Source: an uncultured Alphaproteobacteria bacterium (GTDB lineage: Bacteria > Pseudomonadota > Alphaproteobacteria > HIMB59). From it: a DNA stretch of 64,000 nt. The notes below the pieces were generated by a model that was given only the letters and a program-made list of their open reading frames with translations, had not been told where the DNA came from and did not search any database. This document shows, one piece after another, positions 17,140 to 26,974 of the stretch. Position 1 is the first letter of the stretch. Every line of letters begins with the position of its first letter. The translations under genes were made by a program, and so were the position numbers. The stretch is taken from positions 1-64,000 of the forward strand of contig CACMIW010000001.1 of the NCBI GenBank assembly GCA_902613845.1, written 5' to 3'.

Positions 17140-18988
17140 CTTTTTTTCCCTTATCTTTTTTGTGTTTGACTATTTGAAATAGTGCGCTGGGTGTGATGCC
17201 TGATATTTTACCAGCATCATATAAATTTTCAGGTTTGTGTTTATTTAATTTTTCAAGAATTTCTTTAGATAAAGAAGGTATCTTATTAAAATCAATATTC
17301 GTCAATTTCATATTTTTATTCTTACTCAGTTGATCAAATGACTTTTTTTCTCTCTCATAAAAAACATCATACTTTGAGTCAAAATAAATTTTAGTTAACA
17401 ATTTTTGACTTATTTTAATATTGAAGAATTGATAAAAATTATTTGGAGAAGGGTATAAGAATTTTAGAACTTCAAAGCCATTTCTTACTTTGCCATCTTT
17501 TTTCACTTTTATATTTTTTTTCATTAAATTATTAGGTGAATATTTAAGTTTTTTTAATTGGTCTAATATTTTTTTTTCATTGACTATATTTTTTGAAATT
17601 AAAGAATATTCGGCTTTGTTAAAAGCTTTAGGGGTGATAATTGTTGAAAATCGTTCATAAGAATTATCAGTTCTGAGCTTTAACCTATTTTCTGCCCTAG
17701 ATGTAAACATTCGATATGGCTCTGTCACTCCAAGTTTAGTTAGGTCATCAACTAGGACACCGATATAACTGTTATCTCTCTCAAAAACCTTTGTGTTGAA
17801 TTTTATTTTTTTTATTTTTATTGCAGCATGAATAGCGGCATAGACACCCTGCCCTGCTGCTTCTTCATATCCTGTTGTTCCATTTATTTGACCTGCTAAA
17901 AAAAAGTTTTCTATTTTTTTTGTTTCAAAATTATTTTTTAATTCCCTAGGGTCAACAGAGTCATACTCAACTGCGTATCCAAATTGATCTACTTCACATT
18001 TTTCTAAACCTTTTATTGACCTTAAAAATTTTAATTGGATTTTTTTATCTAAAGAATTTGATATACCGTTTGGATAGACAAGATCAGAGTTTAAGCCCTC
18101 TGGTTCTAAAAAAATATTGTGACCGTTTCTATCTCCAAACTTTGTTATTTTATCTTCAATTGAAGGGCAGTACCTCACACCTTGAGATTTAATTATACCT
18201 GAGTACATCGCAGACTTATCAAGATTATCTCTAATTATTTTATGGGTCTTGTTATTAGTTTTGGTAATGAAACAATTAATTTTTTTGTTCGTATTTTGTT
18301 TTGTAAAATATGATAAAAAAATACCATTGTTTTCAGATATCTGAGGTTCTAAAACATCGTAATTAATAGATTGAGCATATATTCTTGGAGGTGTTCCTGT
18401 TTTCAGCCTCATTGTTTTAAAATTCTTATTAATAAACTTTGCGAGTGCTTTTGAAGAGCTATTTCCTATTCTTCCTGCCTCTTGCGACTCATTACCAAAA
18501 TAAATTTTTCCATTAAGAAAGGTTCCTGTCGTAAGAATAACCGCCTTTGATTTTATTTTTCCAATATTAGACAGTTCAACACCTATAATTTTATTATTTT
18601 TTTCTAATATATTAGTAGCTTCGTCTTCAATTAGGTCAATTTTAGAGGATTTAATAAATTTTTTCATGTTTTGAGAGTATAAATCTCTATCAATTTGAGC
18701 TCTTACGCCCCATACTGCTGGACCTTTAGAAAGATTTAACACTCTATAATGTATAGCTGATTTATCGCCAATTTTACAAATAACACCTCCAAGAATATCA
18801 ACTTCGCTAGCTATATGTGTCTTACCAACCCCTCCAATACTAGGATTGCATGATAATTTACCTAAATCTGAGTAATTTTTTGTTATAAGTGCAGTTTTAA
18901 GGCCATATTTTTCAGAAATATTAGCTGCCTCTATACCAGCGTGGCCAGCCCCAATAACTACAACATCATAATGTTCCACGTGAAACAA
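17132..18988 (-). CDS. mnmG: tRNA uridine-34 5-carboxymethylaminomethyl modification enzyme MnmG
   Basis: The protein has 618 residues. FAD-binding 'VIGAGHAGIEAA' starts near residue 11, and 'SCNPSIGGVGK' holds the conserved catalytic Cys. 'GTFLNGKIYFG' and 'AGQINGTTGYEEAAGQG' follow, with the helical C-terminal MnmE/tRNA-binding domain ending 'GITPSALFQIVKHKK'. With MnmE it installs cmnm5U at the wobble base. Its first codons (M-F-H-V-E-H) are encoded by a parS site, so the N-terminus is constrained by DNA function. The gene begins 1 nt after mnmE ends. Confidence 0.97.
   Translation of the reverse strand: MFHVEHYDVVVIGAGHAGIEAANISEKYGLKTALITKNYSDLGKLSCNPSIGGVGKTHIASEVDILGGVICKIGDKSAIHYRVLNLSKGPAVWGVRAQIDRDLYSQNMKKFIKSSKIDLIEDEATNILEKNNKIIGVELSNIGKIKSKAVILTTGTFLNGKIYFGNESQEAGRIGNSSSKALAKFINKNFKTMRLKTGTPPRIYAQSINYDVLEPQISENNGIFLSYFTKQNTNKKINCFITKTNNKTHKIIRDNLDKSAMYSGIIKSQGVRYCPSIEDKITKFGDRNGHNIFLEPEGLNSDLVYPNGISNSLDKKIQLKFLRSIKGLEKCEVDQFGYAVEYDSVDPRELKNNFETKKIENFFLAGQINGTTGYEEAAGQGVYAAIHAAIKIKKIKFNTKVFERDNSYIGVLVDDLTKLGVTEPYRMFTSRAENRLKLRTDNSYERFSTIITPKAFNKAEYSLISKNIVNEKKILDQLKKLKYSPNNLMKKNIKVKKDGKVRNGFEVLKFLYPSPNNFYQFFNIKISQKLLTKIYFDSKYDVFYEREKKSFDQLSKNKNMKLTNIDFNKIPSLSKEILEKLNKHKPENLYDAGKISGITPSALFQIVKHKKDKGKKVA
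18972..18987. other. parS centromere site at the mnmG start codon
   Basis: The 16-mer TGTTCCACGTGAAACA differs at one position from the palindromic ParB-binding consensus TGTTTCACGTGAAACA. It covers the second and third bases of the mnmG start codon and the following four codons or so. ParB is encoded 3 kb away in the same operon. No second copy was noticed while reading the window. Confidence 0.85.
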
Positions 18989-18989
18989 T

Positions 18990-20315
18990 CTACTTCCCTA
19001 TACAAAAATTGCTAAAAACTCTATCATATATATCTTCGTTGTTAATATAACCAAATTCATAAGAAAAATCATCAAGTATATTTCTTATTAGCTGTGCGAT
19101 TATCAAAATGTCCTTTTCTTTTGTGATATCTTGCTCATACTTTAATATATCCTCCAAGAACTCTATCTCGTTTATATCAAAATTAAGCTCAATCTTTTTA
19201 TTGTTCACATATTTTTTGTGAATTGAAGATAATTTAATTTTCTTAAGAACATTATCTCTATCAAGATGGTGATTAATTTTAATATCTTTGGTATTATAGT
19301 TATATAAATCCGATTTTGTCTTTATTAAAGAATAGTTGTTTTTTACGGAAAAGTCATAAAATAACTGTTTTAAATCAACACTTTTAGTATTTTTATCAGA
19401 TAATATAAGAAAGTGATCAATTTCTCTTGATAAACTTTGAGCTCTTTTATAACCATATTTCTCAATTTTTCCCTGTTTAGATCTTTGACCTGCTGTATCA
19501 AATAATTCAAATTTTTTCCCATCAATAATTACGAGATTTGAGAGAAAGTCCCTAGTGGTGCCTTTAATTTCAGTAACAATAGCTCTGTCTTTATCGATTA
19601 TTTTATTAAATAAAGTCGATTTACCAACATTTACTGCTCCAATTAACATAATTTTACAAATGCTTTTTTGTTCTATTTTTGTTCTATTTTTATGTAATAA
19701 ATTATTACAATAGTTGAAAAAAAATCTTATTTTTTTCATAATATTTTTAAAATTAAAATCCTCATCATCAACAAAATCAATTGATGCTGTAATTTCAGAG
19801 AATATGTTAATAATTTCCTCTCTTAATGGGGCCAATCCACTTACCTTATCCCCCTCAAAAAGTAGTCTTTTGTTATATTCAAGTAAAGAAAAAGACTCGT
19901 TACTAATGATTGAGTTGACTGCTTTAGCTTGTTTAAGAGAATTTTTATTATTTAGAACAGAACGATATGAGAACTCTCCATTCTTGGCTATTCTAAAACC
20001 TGGTATCTTGTAGCTTTTAAGAGTTTTCTCTAGTTGACTTGCTATTAAAGGAGAGCCGTGTATAAAAATTTCACAAACATCCTCCCCCGTGAAGGATTTA
20101 GGTGATTTAAAATATACTACGCTGCATTTATCTAAAATTGTGCCATCATAATTATACAAATCTACTAACTTAAGCAATGAGTGGTTATTTTTAAAATTTT
20201 TGTTGGTTAATTTCTTTAAAATAAATAATACATCTTCGCCGGATATTCTGTAACCAATAATAGGAGACTTCACTATCGGAGTAATATTAGCGTATATGGT
20301 TCCCTCATTAAACAA
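18990..20315 (-). CDS. mnmE: tRNA modification GTPase MnmE
   Basis: The protein has 441 residues. The N-terminal formyl-THF-binding domain starts with the recognisable but diverged 'GTIYANITP'; canonical proteins have DTI-x-A-x-ATP. The G domain carries G1 'GAVNVGKST' (about 228-236), G2 'GTTRD', G3 'DTAGQR' and a G4-like 'TKSD' in place of NKxD. The C-terminal C-I-G-K supplies the conserved Cys. It forms the MnmEG complex with the next gene product. It is the first gene of the minus-strand run to parB. Only 40 nt separate its start from the divergent TPR-methyltransferase gene. Confidence 0.95.
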   Translation of the reverse strand: MFNEGTIYANITPIVKSPIIGYRISGEDVLFILKKLTNKNFKNNHSLLKLVDLYNYDGTILDKCSVVYFKSPKSFTGEDVCEIFIHGSPLIASQLEKTLKSYKIPGFRIAKNGEFSYRSVLNNKNSLKQAKAVNSIISNESFSLLEYNKRLLFEGDKVSGLAPLREEIINIFSEITASIDFVDDEDFNFKNIMKKIRFFFNYCNNLLHKNRTKIEQKSICKIMLIGAVNVGKSTLFNKIIDKDRAIVTEIKGTTRDFLSNLVIIDGKKFELFDTAGQRSKQGKIEKYGYKRAQSLSREIDHFLILSDKNTKSVDLKQLFYDFSVKNNYSLIKTKSDLYNYNTKDIKINHHLDRDNVLKKIKLSSIHKKYVNNKKIELNFDINEIEFLEDILKYEQDITKEKDILIIAQLIRNILDDFSYEFGYINNEDIYDRVFSNFCIGK

Positions 20316-20355
20316 CAGTTGCTAAGTATAAATTGAAAACTAACATAGCGCCAGT

Positions 20356-22302
20356 ATGGAAAATATAGAAAAACTTATAAATTTAATTAATAAAGCTGAA
20401 TATTCAAAAGCTTATGACCTTTCATATCAGCTATTAAAAAAGGATAAAAAGTCCTATATCTTGCATAACTTACAAGGAATAGTTAATATTCATATTTCCA
20501 AATATGACGAGGCAATCTTAAATTTTCGTGAAGCAATAAAATTAAACAGAAATTTTTTTGACCCACATAATAATCTCGGACAGGCTTATTTTAAAAAAGG
20601 TAAATTAGATCTTGCAATTGAAAATTACAAAAATGCGCTATCAATAAACAAGAATTCTTACATTGCCTATACAAATTTAGCAAAAATATATTATCTCAGA
20701 AAAGAATTTTCAAATTCATTCGAATGTTTGAATAAATCTTTAGCGATAGAACCTGGGTTTGAAGAGTCTTTAAATTTACTAAGGGAATTTCTAATTTTAA
20801 GATTGCAATTTTCACAAGCAAATAAAGATTTATACGAACCAATAATAAACCTAATTATAAAACAACAGCTAGTACAACCTAAATATATTGCACACAGTGT
20901 TGTAAATTTGCTGAAGAAGGATAATGATCTCGTTGAATTAATCTATAAAGAATTAAATAATACACACGATACTCAATTAATTGAAGATCTATCAAAATTA
21001 TCAAATATATCTTTATTAAATAAATTTATCAGAATTTGCACACTTCCAGACATTGATATTGAAAATTATTTTAAATTAATAAGAAGCAAAATTTTATTTT
21101 ATGATTTTAATGAAATGGAGTATCTAAAAGTAAAAACGTTTATTATTTCTCTATCTATCCAGTGTTTGCTTAATGAATTTTTATACGAAGAAGATGAAAG
21201 CGAGGTTGGCTTTATCAGCGATATAGAAAAAAAGATTTGTGAAAATATAAATGATGGAAAAAATGATATTGAGGTCAATGTGGTGAAATTGAGCTTATAT
21301 AGAAATTTAGTGAGTTATTCCTGGGTTGATAAAATTTTGAAACTAAAAATCAATAAAGAGTTTAAAAAAATTATTGAAGAACTTATGTACGAAAAGGAGC
21401 TTTCGAGTAAAATTAAATCATTTGGAAATTTGAATAATGGGGTATCTAAATTAGTTAAATGCCAATATGAGGAAAACCCTTATCCAAGATGGTTTAAACC
21501 CACTATCCTAAAAAAAGGAATGTCAATAAACGAATTTGTTAAAAATCTAGATTTAAATGTAAGTGATGACTATGAAGCAATTGAGTATCCAGAAGTTTTA
21601 ATTGCAGGGTGTGGGACCGGTCAGCATGCTATCAACACTGCTTCTAGGTTTTCCAGAAGTAATGTTACAGCATTTGATTTAAGTTATAACAGTGTTTCAT
21701 ACGGACTAAGAAAAAGCATAGAACACAATATTGATAACATAAATTTTATGCAGGGAGATATACTCAATATAAAAAAATTAAATAAAGAATTTGATATAAT
21801 TGAATGCAGTGGGGTATTACATCATATGGAAAAGCCCAAAGATGGGCTTCGTGAATTAACGGGCGTATTAAGAAAAAGGGGATTAATAAAAATTGGCTTG
21901 TATAGCAGTTTAGCAAGGAGAAATATTACTAAATTTAGAAATCAATATTTAAATTCTGGGGACAATATAGATATTAAAACTTTAAAATCTCTCAGAAAAG
22001 TAATCATTAATTCTTCAGATGATAACATTAAAAATTTTACTAGATATTTAGATTTTTATAGCTCTAGTGAAGTTAGGGACATGCTATTTAACACCCAAGA
22101 ACACACTTTTAACATAAACGAGATTGAGGAATTATTATTTGAAATGGGTTTAAAATTTTGTGGGTTTACTGGCTTTGGAAACTCAGTCAATAAAAAAAAT
22201 GATAATTTTGACAAATTTAATCTTACAAAATGGGGCTCAATAGAAAAAGAAAATCCTGATATGTTTATTGGTATGTATCAATTATGGTGTCAAAAAAATT
22301 AG
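20356..22302 (+). CDS. TPR repeat protein with C-terminal SAM methyltransferase domain
   Basis: The protein has 648 residues. About three TPR units fill residues 25-140 (for example 'FFDPHNNLGQAYFKKGKLDLAI'). A long helical middle follows, then a class I methyltransferase domain with motif I 'LIAGCGTGQH' (about 415-424), an acidic end of beta-2 ('VTAFDLS') and 'DIIECSGVLHHM'. Such fusions occur in marine alphaproteobacteria; the substrate (protein, lipid or small molecule) is not known. It is the first of three plus-strand genes that interrupt the leftward mnmE/rho gene order. TTGCTA-N16-TAACAT just upstream is a possible promoter. Confidence 0.85.
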   Translation: MENIEKLINLINKAEYSKAYDLSYQLLKKDKKSYILHNLQGIVNIHISKYDEAILNFREAIKLNRNFFDPHNNLGQAYFKKGKLDLAIENYKNALSINKNSYIAYTNLAKIYYLRKEFSNSFECLNKSLAIEPGFEESLNLLREFLILRLQFSQANKDLYEPIINLIIKQQLVQPKYIAHSVVNLLKKDNDLVELIYKELNNTHDTQLIEDLSKLSNISLLNKFIRICTLPDIDIENYFKLIRSKILFYDFNEMEYLKVKTFIISLSIQCLLNEFLYEEDESEVGFISDIEKKICENINDGKNDIEVNVVKLSLYRNLVSYSWVDKILKLKINKEFKKIIEELMYEKELSSKIKSFGNLNNGVSKLVKCQYEENPYPRWFKPTILKKGMSINEFVKNLDLNVSDDYEAIEYPEVLIAGCGTGQHAINTASRFSRSNVTAFDLSYNSVSYGLRKSIEHNIDNINFMQGDILNIKKLNKEFDIIECSGVLHHMEKPKDGLRELTGVLRKRGLIKIGLYSSLARRNITKFRNQYLNSGDNIDIKTLKSLRKVIINSSDDNIKNFTRYLDFYSSSEVRDMLFNTQEHTFNINEIEELLFEMGLKFCGFTGFGNSVNKKNDNFDKFNLTKWGSIEKENPDMFIGMYQLWCQKN

Positions 22303-22312
22303 TCATATTAAA

Positions 22313-23224
22313 TTGATTCTATCGAAACCAAACCACGTTAAAATTTATGGCCACAGAGGGGCTAGGGGCGATTTACCAGAAAATACACTGGATAGTTTTG
22401 AGTTTTTATTTGAGAATAAAATTACAGCTTACGAAGCTGACATCTTACTTACTAAAGACTTAGTGCCAGCCATAAATCATGATTTTAGATTAAATCCAGA
22501 CCTCACAAAGGATGCTCAGGGTAATTGGATTGAAGATAATGATATTAAAATTTTGGATTTAACTTATGAAGAATTATCTAAATTTAAAGTTGGGTCAATT
22601 GATAAAAAATCTAAATATGGTATGAAATTTGATGATCAGAAAAGTTTAGGTGAAAAAAACATACCTAAATTATCAGAGCTTCTTGAATTAACATCTAATT
22701 ATATTTCAGGTGATTTAATAATTAATTTAGAAATTAAATCAACACCTGTTGAAGACAACTTAACGCCTCCTCCGGATGTAATGGCAAATTTAATAATTGA
22801 TGAGGTCAATAAAACAGTGTTAAAAGATAAAGTAATCTACTCGTCTTTTGATTGGAGAGTTTTAAGAGAAATAAAAAATATAGACTCCAAGATTTCAAGA
22901 GCCTATTTAACATCTGAGCTTAAAGGAAAAATCTATGATAAATCACCTTGGTTAGACTTCATGCCTTTATACGATAGCGATAGCAGAGAGTTACCCAGGC
23001 TTATCAAAACATTAGGTGGAGAGGCATGGCATCCTAAACGTAAAGATATAGATAAAGACATGGTAAGAATTTCTCATGAGGAAGGCCTTCCAGTGAACGT
23101 TTGGACTGTTAATGAAAAATATGAGATGTTGAAAATGATAGAATACGGTGTTGATGGAATTATAACAGATTATCCTTTGAGGTTAAAAGAGCTATGTAAG
23201 AAAGAAGGTGTGAATTGGTTTTAA
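22313..23224 (+). CDS. Glycerophosphodiester phosphodiesterase
   Basis: About 303 residues from TTG 22313. An ATG at 22268 in the same frame would add 15 residues that merely reread the previous gene's end. The GDPD TIM-barrel signature is clear: 'GHRGARGDLPENT' with the catalytic His-Arg and Glu-Asn, 'YEADILLTKDLVPAINHD' with metal-binding E-x-D and H-D, and the closing 'VNVWTVNE' and 'GVDGIITDYP'. The enzyme releases glycerol-3-phosphate from deacylated phospholipids and so can recover phosphate. No signal peptide is visible, so it acts in the cytoplasm. The domain call is secure but the start is not. Confidence 0.9.
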   Translation: MILSKPNHVKIYGHRGARGDLPENTLDSFEFLFENKITAYEADILLTKDLVPAINHDFRLNPDLTKDAQGNWIEDNDIKILDLTYEELSKFKVGSIDKKSKYGMKFDDQKSLGEKNIPKLSELLELTSNYISGDLIINLEIKSTPVEDNLTPPPDVMANLIIDEVNKTVLKDKVIYSSFDWRVLREIKNIDSKISRAYLTSELKGKIYDKSPWLDFMPLYDSDSRELPRLIKTLGGEAWHPKRKDIDKDMVRISHEEGLPVNVWTVNEKYEMLKMIEYGVDGIITDYPLRLKELCKKEGVNWF

Positions 23225-23324
23225 TTTTTGAAATTATATTATTTATGAATTGTAAAGATAAGACGAAGAAAATAAATTGGACAACAAAATAGTTAATAGA
23301 AAGTTAATTTATTTTTTATAAAAA

Positions 23325-25481
23325 TTGATGAAAATAATATTAATCTTATTATTCCTACTTCCCTGCATTTCTAATGGATTGACTTTTAAAGACGGTGAAG
23401 AAGTGGATAATTCTCAGTCTAATAAAACATCTCAAAATTCAACTAATATAGAAACCTTGAAAAGTGAAAATAAATCATTCAAGCCATTTGAATGTAGTAA
23501 ATTAGATACTGAACACTTAAGAATAAACAATCTTAATAATTGCCTAATTGTTCAAGAACTTTCTAATAAATACGAGGTGAAATCACAGGATTTTGATACC
23601 AACACGTGGAACAGTCCACTTCTTTTAAGATATATTGATATTAATGGCGAAGTAAAAATTTTAGCTCATACTTGGAATAATGTAGTTGAGTGGGGGCAAA
23701 GCTCAAACAAACAACCATTTTCACATTTAGCAATTATAGATATTCCGAACCTAAGCATGATTTTCGAAAAAAAAATAAATCAGATAGACTCTTACCACTA
23801 TACTCTTCCATTAACAGCACGGAGAGTTGACACAATTGATACAGATAATGATGGTAACAAAGAAATAATTTATTTATCTAACAAAGAAGATGGCAGAAAT
23901 AGAAATAGTAGCTGGAAAGACGTTAACTACATATTTGACTTAAATGACAATAGCTTAAGTAAATTTGGGTCTTCCCATTTTTCTCATGACTTAATGTACA
24001 CTGACTTTAATAATGACGGATTTCTTGAAGTGATTGATTATTTCTACGATCCAGGTGGGCAGATTGAGATTTGTGATTTAAAAAATAGTAAATGCACAAA
24101 AGCTAAAAATTCAAATCAATTTATCGAAATTGGCTTTAATCATATTTTGCCATCAAAAGATGGGGCAATTATTTTTGGTGGATGTCCAAATTTAGGTGAT
24201 ACATCATTTTGTTGGTCAAAAATAAATTACAAAAATAATAAAATTAGTTTTCAAAAACTTGATAGTTATGAACTAAAGCCTAAGCCTCAGGATGAGGCTC
24301 AGTTCTTAATATGGACAGGAGATGTTACTAAAAAGCCTGGTTACTGGGTTAAGGGTTCAGATAAAAAAGAATTTAAACAGGCAGATAGAGCATGGATGTC
24401 TACCACAATAGATTTTAATGATGATGGTTTTATGGATAGTATTGGTATTGAAAAAGAGGTTGTCTGTAAAAGAAAAGACTCGACTAAGCCTTTTAACCGA
24501 AGTGGTGGTGATTGCAAAGAGGAAGCATTCTTATATATTTTTGAGAATAAGGATAATAGTAATTTCGAGAAACATCAAATTATTCCAACAACAATTAACG
24601 ATGCATTTAGAATAGAGAAAGCTGATATAAACAAAGATGGAACGGTTGATTTGTATGGATTTAGAGAAGGTTATTTTAATCCATGGAGTGTTTGTAGTAG
24701 ACCACAATTAAATTCAATTTACTTAAATAAAAATAATGAGTATTTTGTTCATGCTTCAAGTAAATTAATTGAAGAAAATTTTGGTCTTTATGGTTGCGAA
24801 AGAGCTTCCAGTTTTTTTGAGAAAGACGGACAATATTACCGTTTATTTTTGACAACCCCTAATGAAAAGGCTGATGTCGCTTATATTGGCATAGAAAATT
24901 ATACAGGTAAATTTTTATCTAATAAAACAGATATCGTAAATATTAAACGGCAAGATACTAACAATAAAGTAAATGATGAAAAAAATATTTCTGAGGAATT
25001 TTTATCAATAGTTAGTATTTTAAATAATGTTAATCCATTAAATAAAACAGGGGTTAATTCATTTAAACCCATGTTAAAGCCAGTTTATTTTGACTCACTT
25101 GGTATTAATTTAACAGGGGCGAAGCTAATTACTTTTGAGAAAGATTATGTAATGTATGAAGGATTATTCAATTATAAAGAGATTGAATTTTCCATAACAC
25201 TTTGTGCACAATACTGGGAAGAACATAAGTTTCTTGGTAATCTTGTTGGTTTTAATTATGCGAATGGTTTTGGTAATATCGAAAAGTTAAAAAAATATGG
25301 AATAGGTTGGTGTGGAAATACGATTGGCTTTGTTGGACATTGGGATGGAGATGAAACAATAAAAACTGAAACTGAATTATTCCCTTTTTTAAAGGAAATA
25401 GAAAAAAACTGGCCTAAAATATTAAGGAATTTCTCGATATTAGACGAAAGTCAAAATAAAATCGTAAAGGGTTGGAAATAA
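23325..25481 (+). CDS. Secreted FG-GAP/VCBS-type beta-propeller protein
   Basis: The protein has 718 residues with an N-terminal signal peptide. It contains at least four calcium-binding-type loops of the FG-GAP/integrin-alpha kind: 'DTDNDGN' (about 172), 'DFNNDGF' (about 226), 'DFNDDGF' (about 362) and 'DINKDGT' (about 434). Each is followed by a short strand, which suggests a beta-propeller. The C-terminal ~180 residues form a separate unrecognised domain with several Cys residues, consistent with export. Its role may be adhesion or ligand binding, but no specific family was recognised. TATAAA lies 5 nt before the ATG, so the mRNA may be leaderless. It faces rho, with 2 nt between stops. 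Confidence 0.7.
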   Translation: MMKIILILLFLLPCISNGLTFKDGEEVDNSQSNKTSQNSTNIETLKSENKSFKPFECSKLDTEHLRINNLNNCLIVQELSNKYEVKSQDFDTNTWNSPLLLRYIDINGEVKILAHTWNNVVEWGQSSNKQPFSHLAIIDIPNLSMIFEKKINQIDSYHYTLPLTARRVDTIDTDNDGNKEIIYLSNKEDGRNRNSSWKDVNYIFDLNDNSLSKFGSSHFSHDLMYTDFNNDGFLEVIDYFYDPGGQIEICDLKNSKCTKAKNSNQFIEIGFNHILPSKDGAIIFGGCPNLGDTSFCWSKINYKNNKISFQKLDSYELKPKPQDEAQFLIWTGDVTKKPGYWVKGSDKKEFKQADRAWMSTTIDFNDDGFMDSIGIEKEVVCKRKDSTKPFNRSGGDCKEEAFLYIFENKDNSNFEKHQIIPTTINDAFRIEKADINKDGTVDLYGFREGYFNPWSVCSRPQLNSIYLNKNNEYFVHASSKLIEENFGLYGCERASSFFEKDGQYYRLFLTTPNEKADVAYIGIENYTGKFLSNKTDIVNIKRQDTNNKVNDEKNISEEFLSIVSILNNVNPLNKTGVNSFKPMLKPVYFDSLGINLTGAKLITFEKDYVMYEGLFNYKEIEFSITLCAQYWEEHKFLGNLVGFNYANGFGNIEKLKKYGIGWCGNTIGFVGHWDGDETIKTETELFPFLKEIEKNWPKILRNFSILDESQNKIVKGWK

Positions 25482-25483
25482 AA

Positions 25484-26740
25484 CTACTGATTCATACTGC
25501 TGAAAAACTCTTCGTTGGTTTTACAGTCTTTCATTTTATCTAGAAGGAACTCCATAGCATCAACTGTGCCCATAGAGGATAGAATTTTCCTCAAAATAAA
25601 GACTTTTTGAAGATCTCCAGCATCTAAGAGTAAATCTTCCTTTCTGGTGCCTGACTTTTGTACATCAATAGCAGGATATGTTCTTTTATCAGATAATTTT
25701 CTGTCGAGTACAATTTCTGAATTACCAGTACCTTTAAATTCTTCAAAGATAACCTCATCCATTCTACTACCTGTTTCTATCAATGCAGTGGCAATAATAG
25801 TTAGTGAACCACCTTCTTCTATATTTCTAGCTGCACCAAAAAATCTTTTAGGTCTTTGAAGTGCGTTGGCATCCACACCACCTGTTAAAACTTTACCACT
25901 TGATGGTACAACTGTATTATATGCTCTACCTAATCTTGTAATGGAGTCTAAAAGAATTACAACATCATATTTATTTTCAGCTAGTCTTTTAGCTTTTTCA
26001 ATAACCATTTCAGCAACTTGAACGTGTCTTGCAGCTGGTTCATCAAATGTTGAGCTAATTACTTCACCTTTGACAGATCGTTGCATATCTGTAACTTCCT
26101 CTGGTCTTTCATCTATTAAAAGAACCATTAGATAAACATCAGGAAAATTTTCAGCAATTGACTTCGCTATTTTTTGTAAAATTACTGTTTTACCTGATCT
26201 TGGTGGTGCAACAATTAAAGATCTTTGACCAGCACCAACTGGTGCAATAATATCTATAATTCTTGATGATAAATCTGTGTCTGGTTTTTCTGTTTCTAGA
26301 TTAAATTTTTTCTCTGGATAAAGAGGGGTTAAATTATCGAAATTTGTTTTAAATTTATTGTTTTTAGCTATTTCAATAAAATTTACTTTATTGGTTTCCA
26401 CTAGTGCAAAGTATCTTTCACCATCTTTAGGAGGTCGGATAGGTCCCTCAAGTGTATCACCTTTTCTAAGACCATATTTCTTTATCTGATTTGGACTGAC
26501 ATATATATCATCTGGTCCTGGAAGATAATTAGAGTTTGCTGATCTTAAAAATCCAAAACCATCTTGCATTGTTTCTAAGACACCTTCGCCTATTATTTCT
26601 TCATTTTTTTCAGCGAATTTCTTTAAAACAGAAAAATATATGTCTTGCTTCTTTAAACCAGAGGCATTTTCTATTCCTAAAGACTCAGCATAGTCTAATA
26701 GTTCTTGAGGTTTTTTATCTTTTAGTTCGTTTAAATGCAT
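25484..26740 (-). CDS. rho: Transcription termination factor Rho
   Basis: The protein has 418 residues. It has the N-terminal Rho helical domain and the cold-shock-like RNA-binding domain ('GFGFLRS' near 61-67). The ATPase has P-loop 'APPRSGKT' (about 177-184), '[14 protein letters not shown]' and the Q-loop/R-loop region '[10 protein letters not shown]'. It works as a hexameric RNA helicase that ends transcription. It is transcribed leftward, away from the proposed origin at 26.8 kb, as in Caulobacter where rho lies on the parAB side of oriC. Confidence 0.97.
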   Translation of the reverse strand: MHLNELKDKKPQELLDYAESLGIENASGLKKQDIYFSVLKKFAEKNEEIIGEGVLETMQDGFGFLRSANSNYLPGPDDIYVSPNQIKKYGLRKGDTLEGPIRPPKDGERYFALVETNKVNFIEIAKNNKFKTNFDNLTPLYPEKKFNLETEKPDTDLSSRIIDIIAPVGAGQRSLIVAPPRSGKTVILQKIAKSIAENFPDVYLMVLLIDERPEEVTDMQRSVKGEVISSTFDEPAARHVQVAEMVIEKAKRLAENKYDVVILLDSITRLGRAYNTVVPSSGKVLTGGVDANALQRPKRFFGAARNIEEGGSLTIIATALIETGSRMDEVIFEEFKGTGNSEIVLDRKLSDKRTYPAIDVQKSGTRKEDLLLDAGDLQKVFILRKILSSMGTVDAMEFLLDKMKDCKTNEEFFSSMNQ

Positions 26741-26974
26741 GTTGGAAATTACCTAGATAGTTAGATATATTGAATAGGTATATAACAAAAAAAAAAGAGA
26801 AAATATATATATTTATATATAGGTATGTTGTTGTATGTCGAATGACGGGGATTAACAACTTCTTATTTAAAAAAACCCATATTTAAGTACTTTTTTAGTT
26901 ATTTAATAACAAATGTTGATAACTTAATATTTATAAATTAATGGTAATTTCGTTGTTTAAAACTCACAAATTTT
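26741..26974. other. Candidate replication origin (oriC) between rho and maf
   Basis: This is a 234-nt non-coding gap between divergent genes. It contains a very AT-rich unwinding-type stretch (26784-26822), a DnaA-box-like TGTTGATAA (26914-26922; complement TTATCAACA) and many further A/T runs. A second DnaA-like TAATCCACA lies just inside maf (26989-26997). Each box has one mismatch to TTATCCACA. The flanking order (parAB...rho on the left, maf-aroE-coaE-dnaQ on the right) is the gene order around oriC in Caulobacter, and transcription diverges from here. The role is inferred; boxes this short can occur by chance in AT-rich DNA. Confidence 0.55.
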
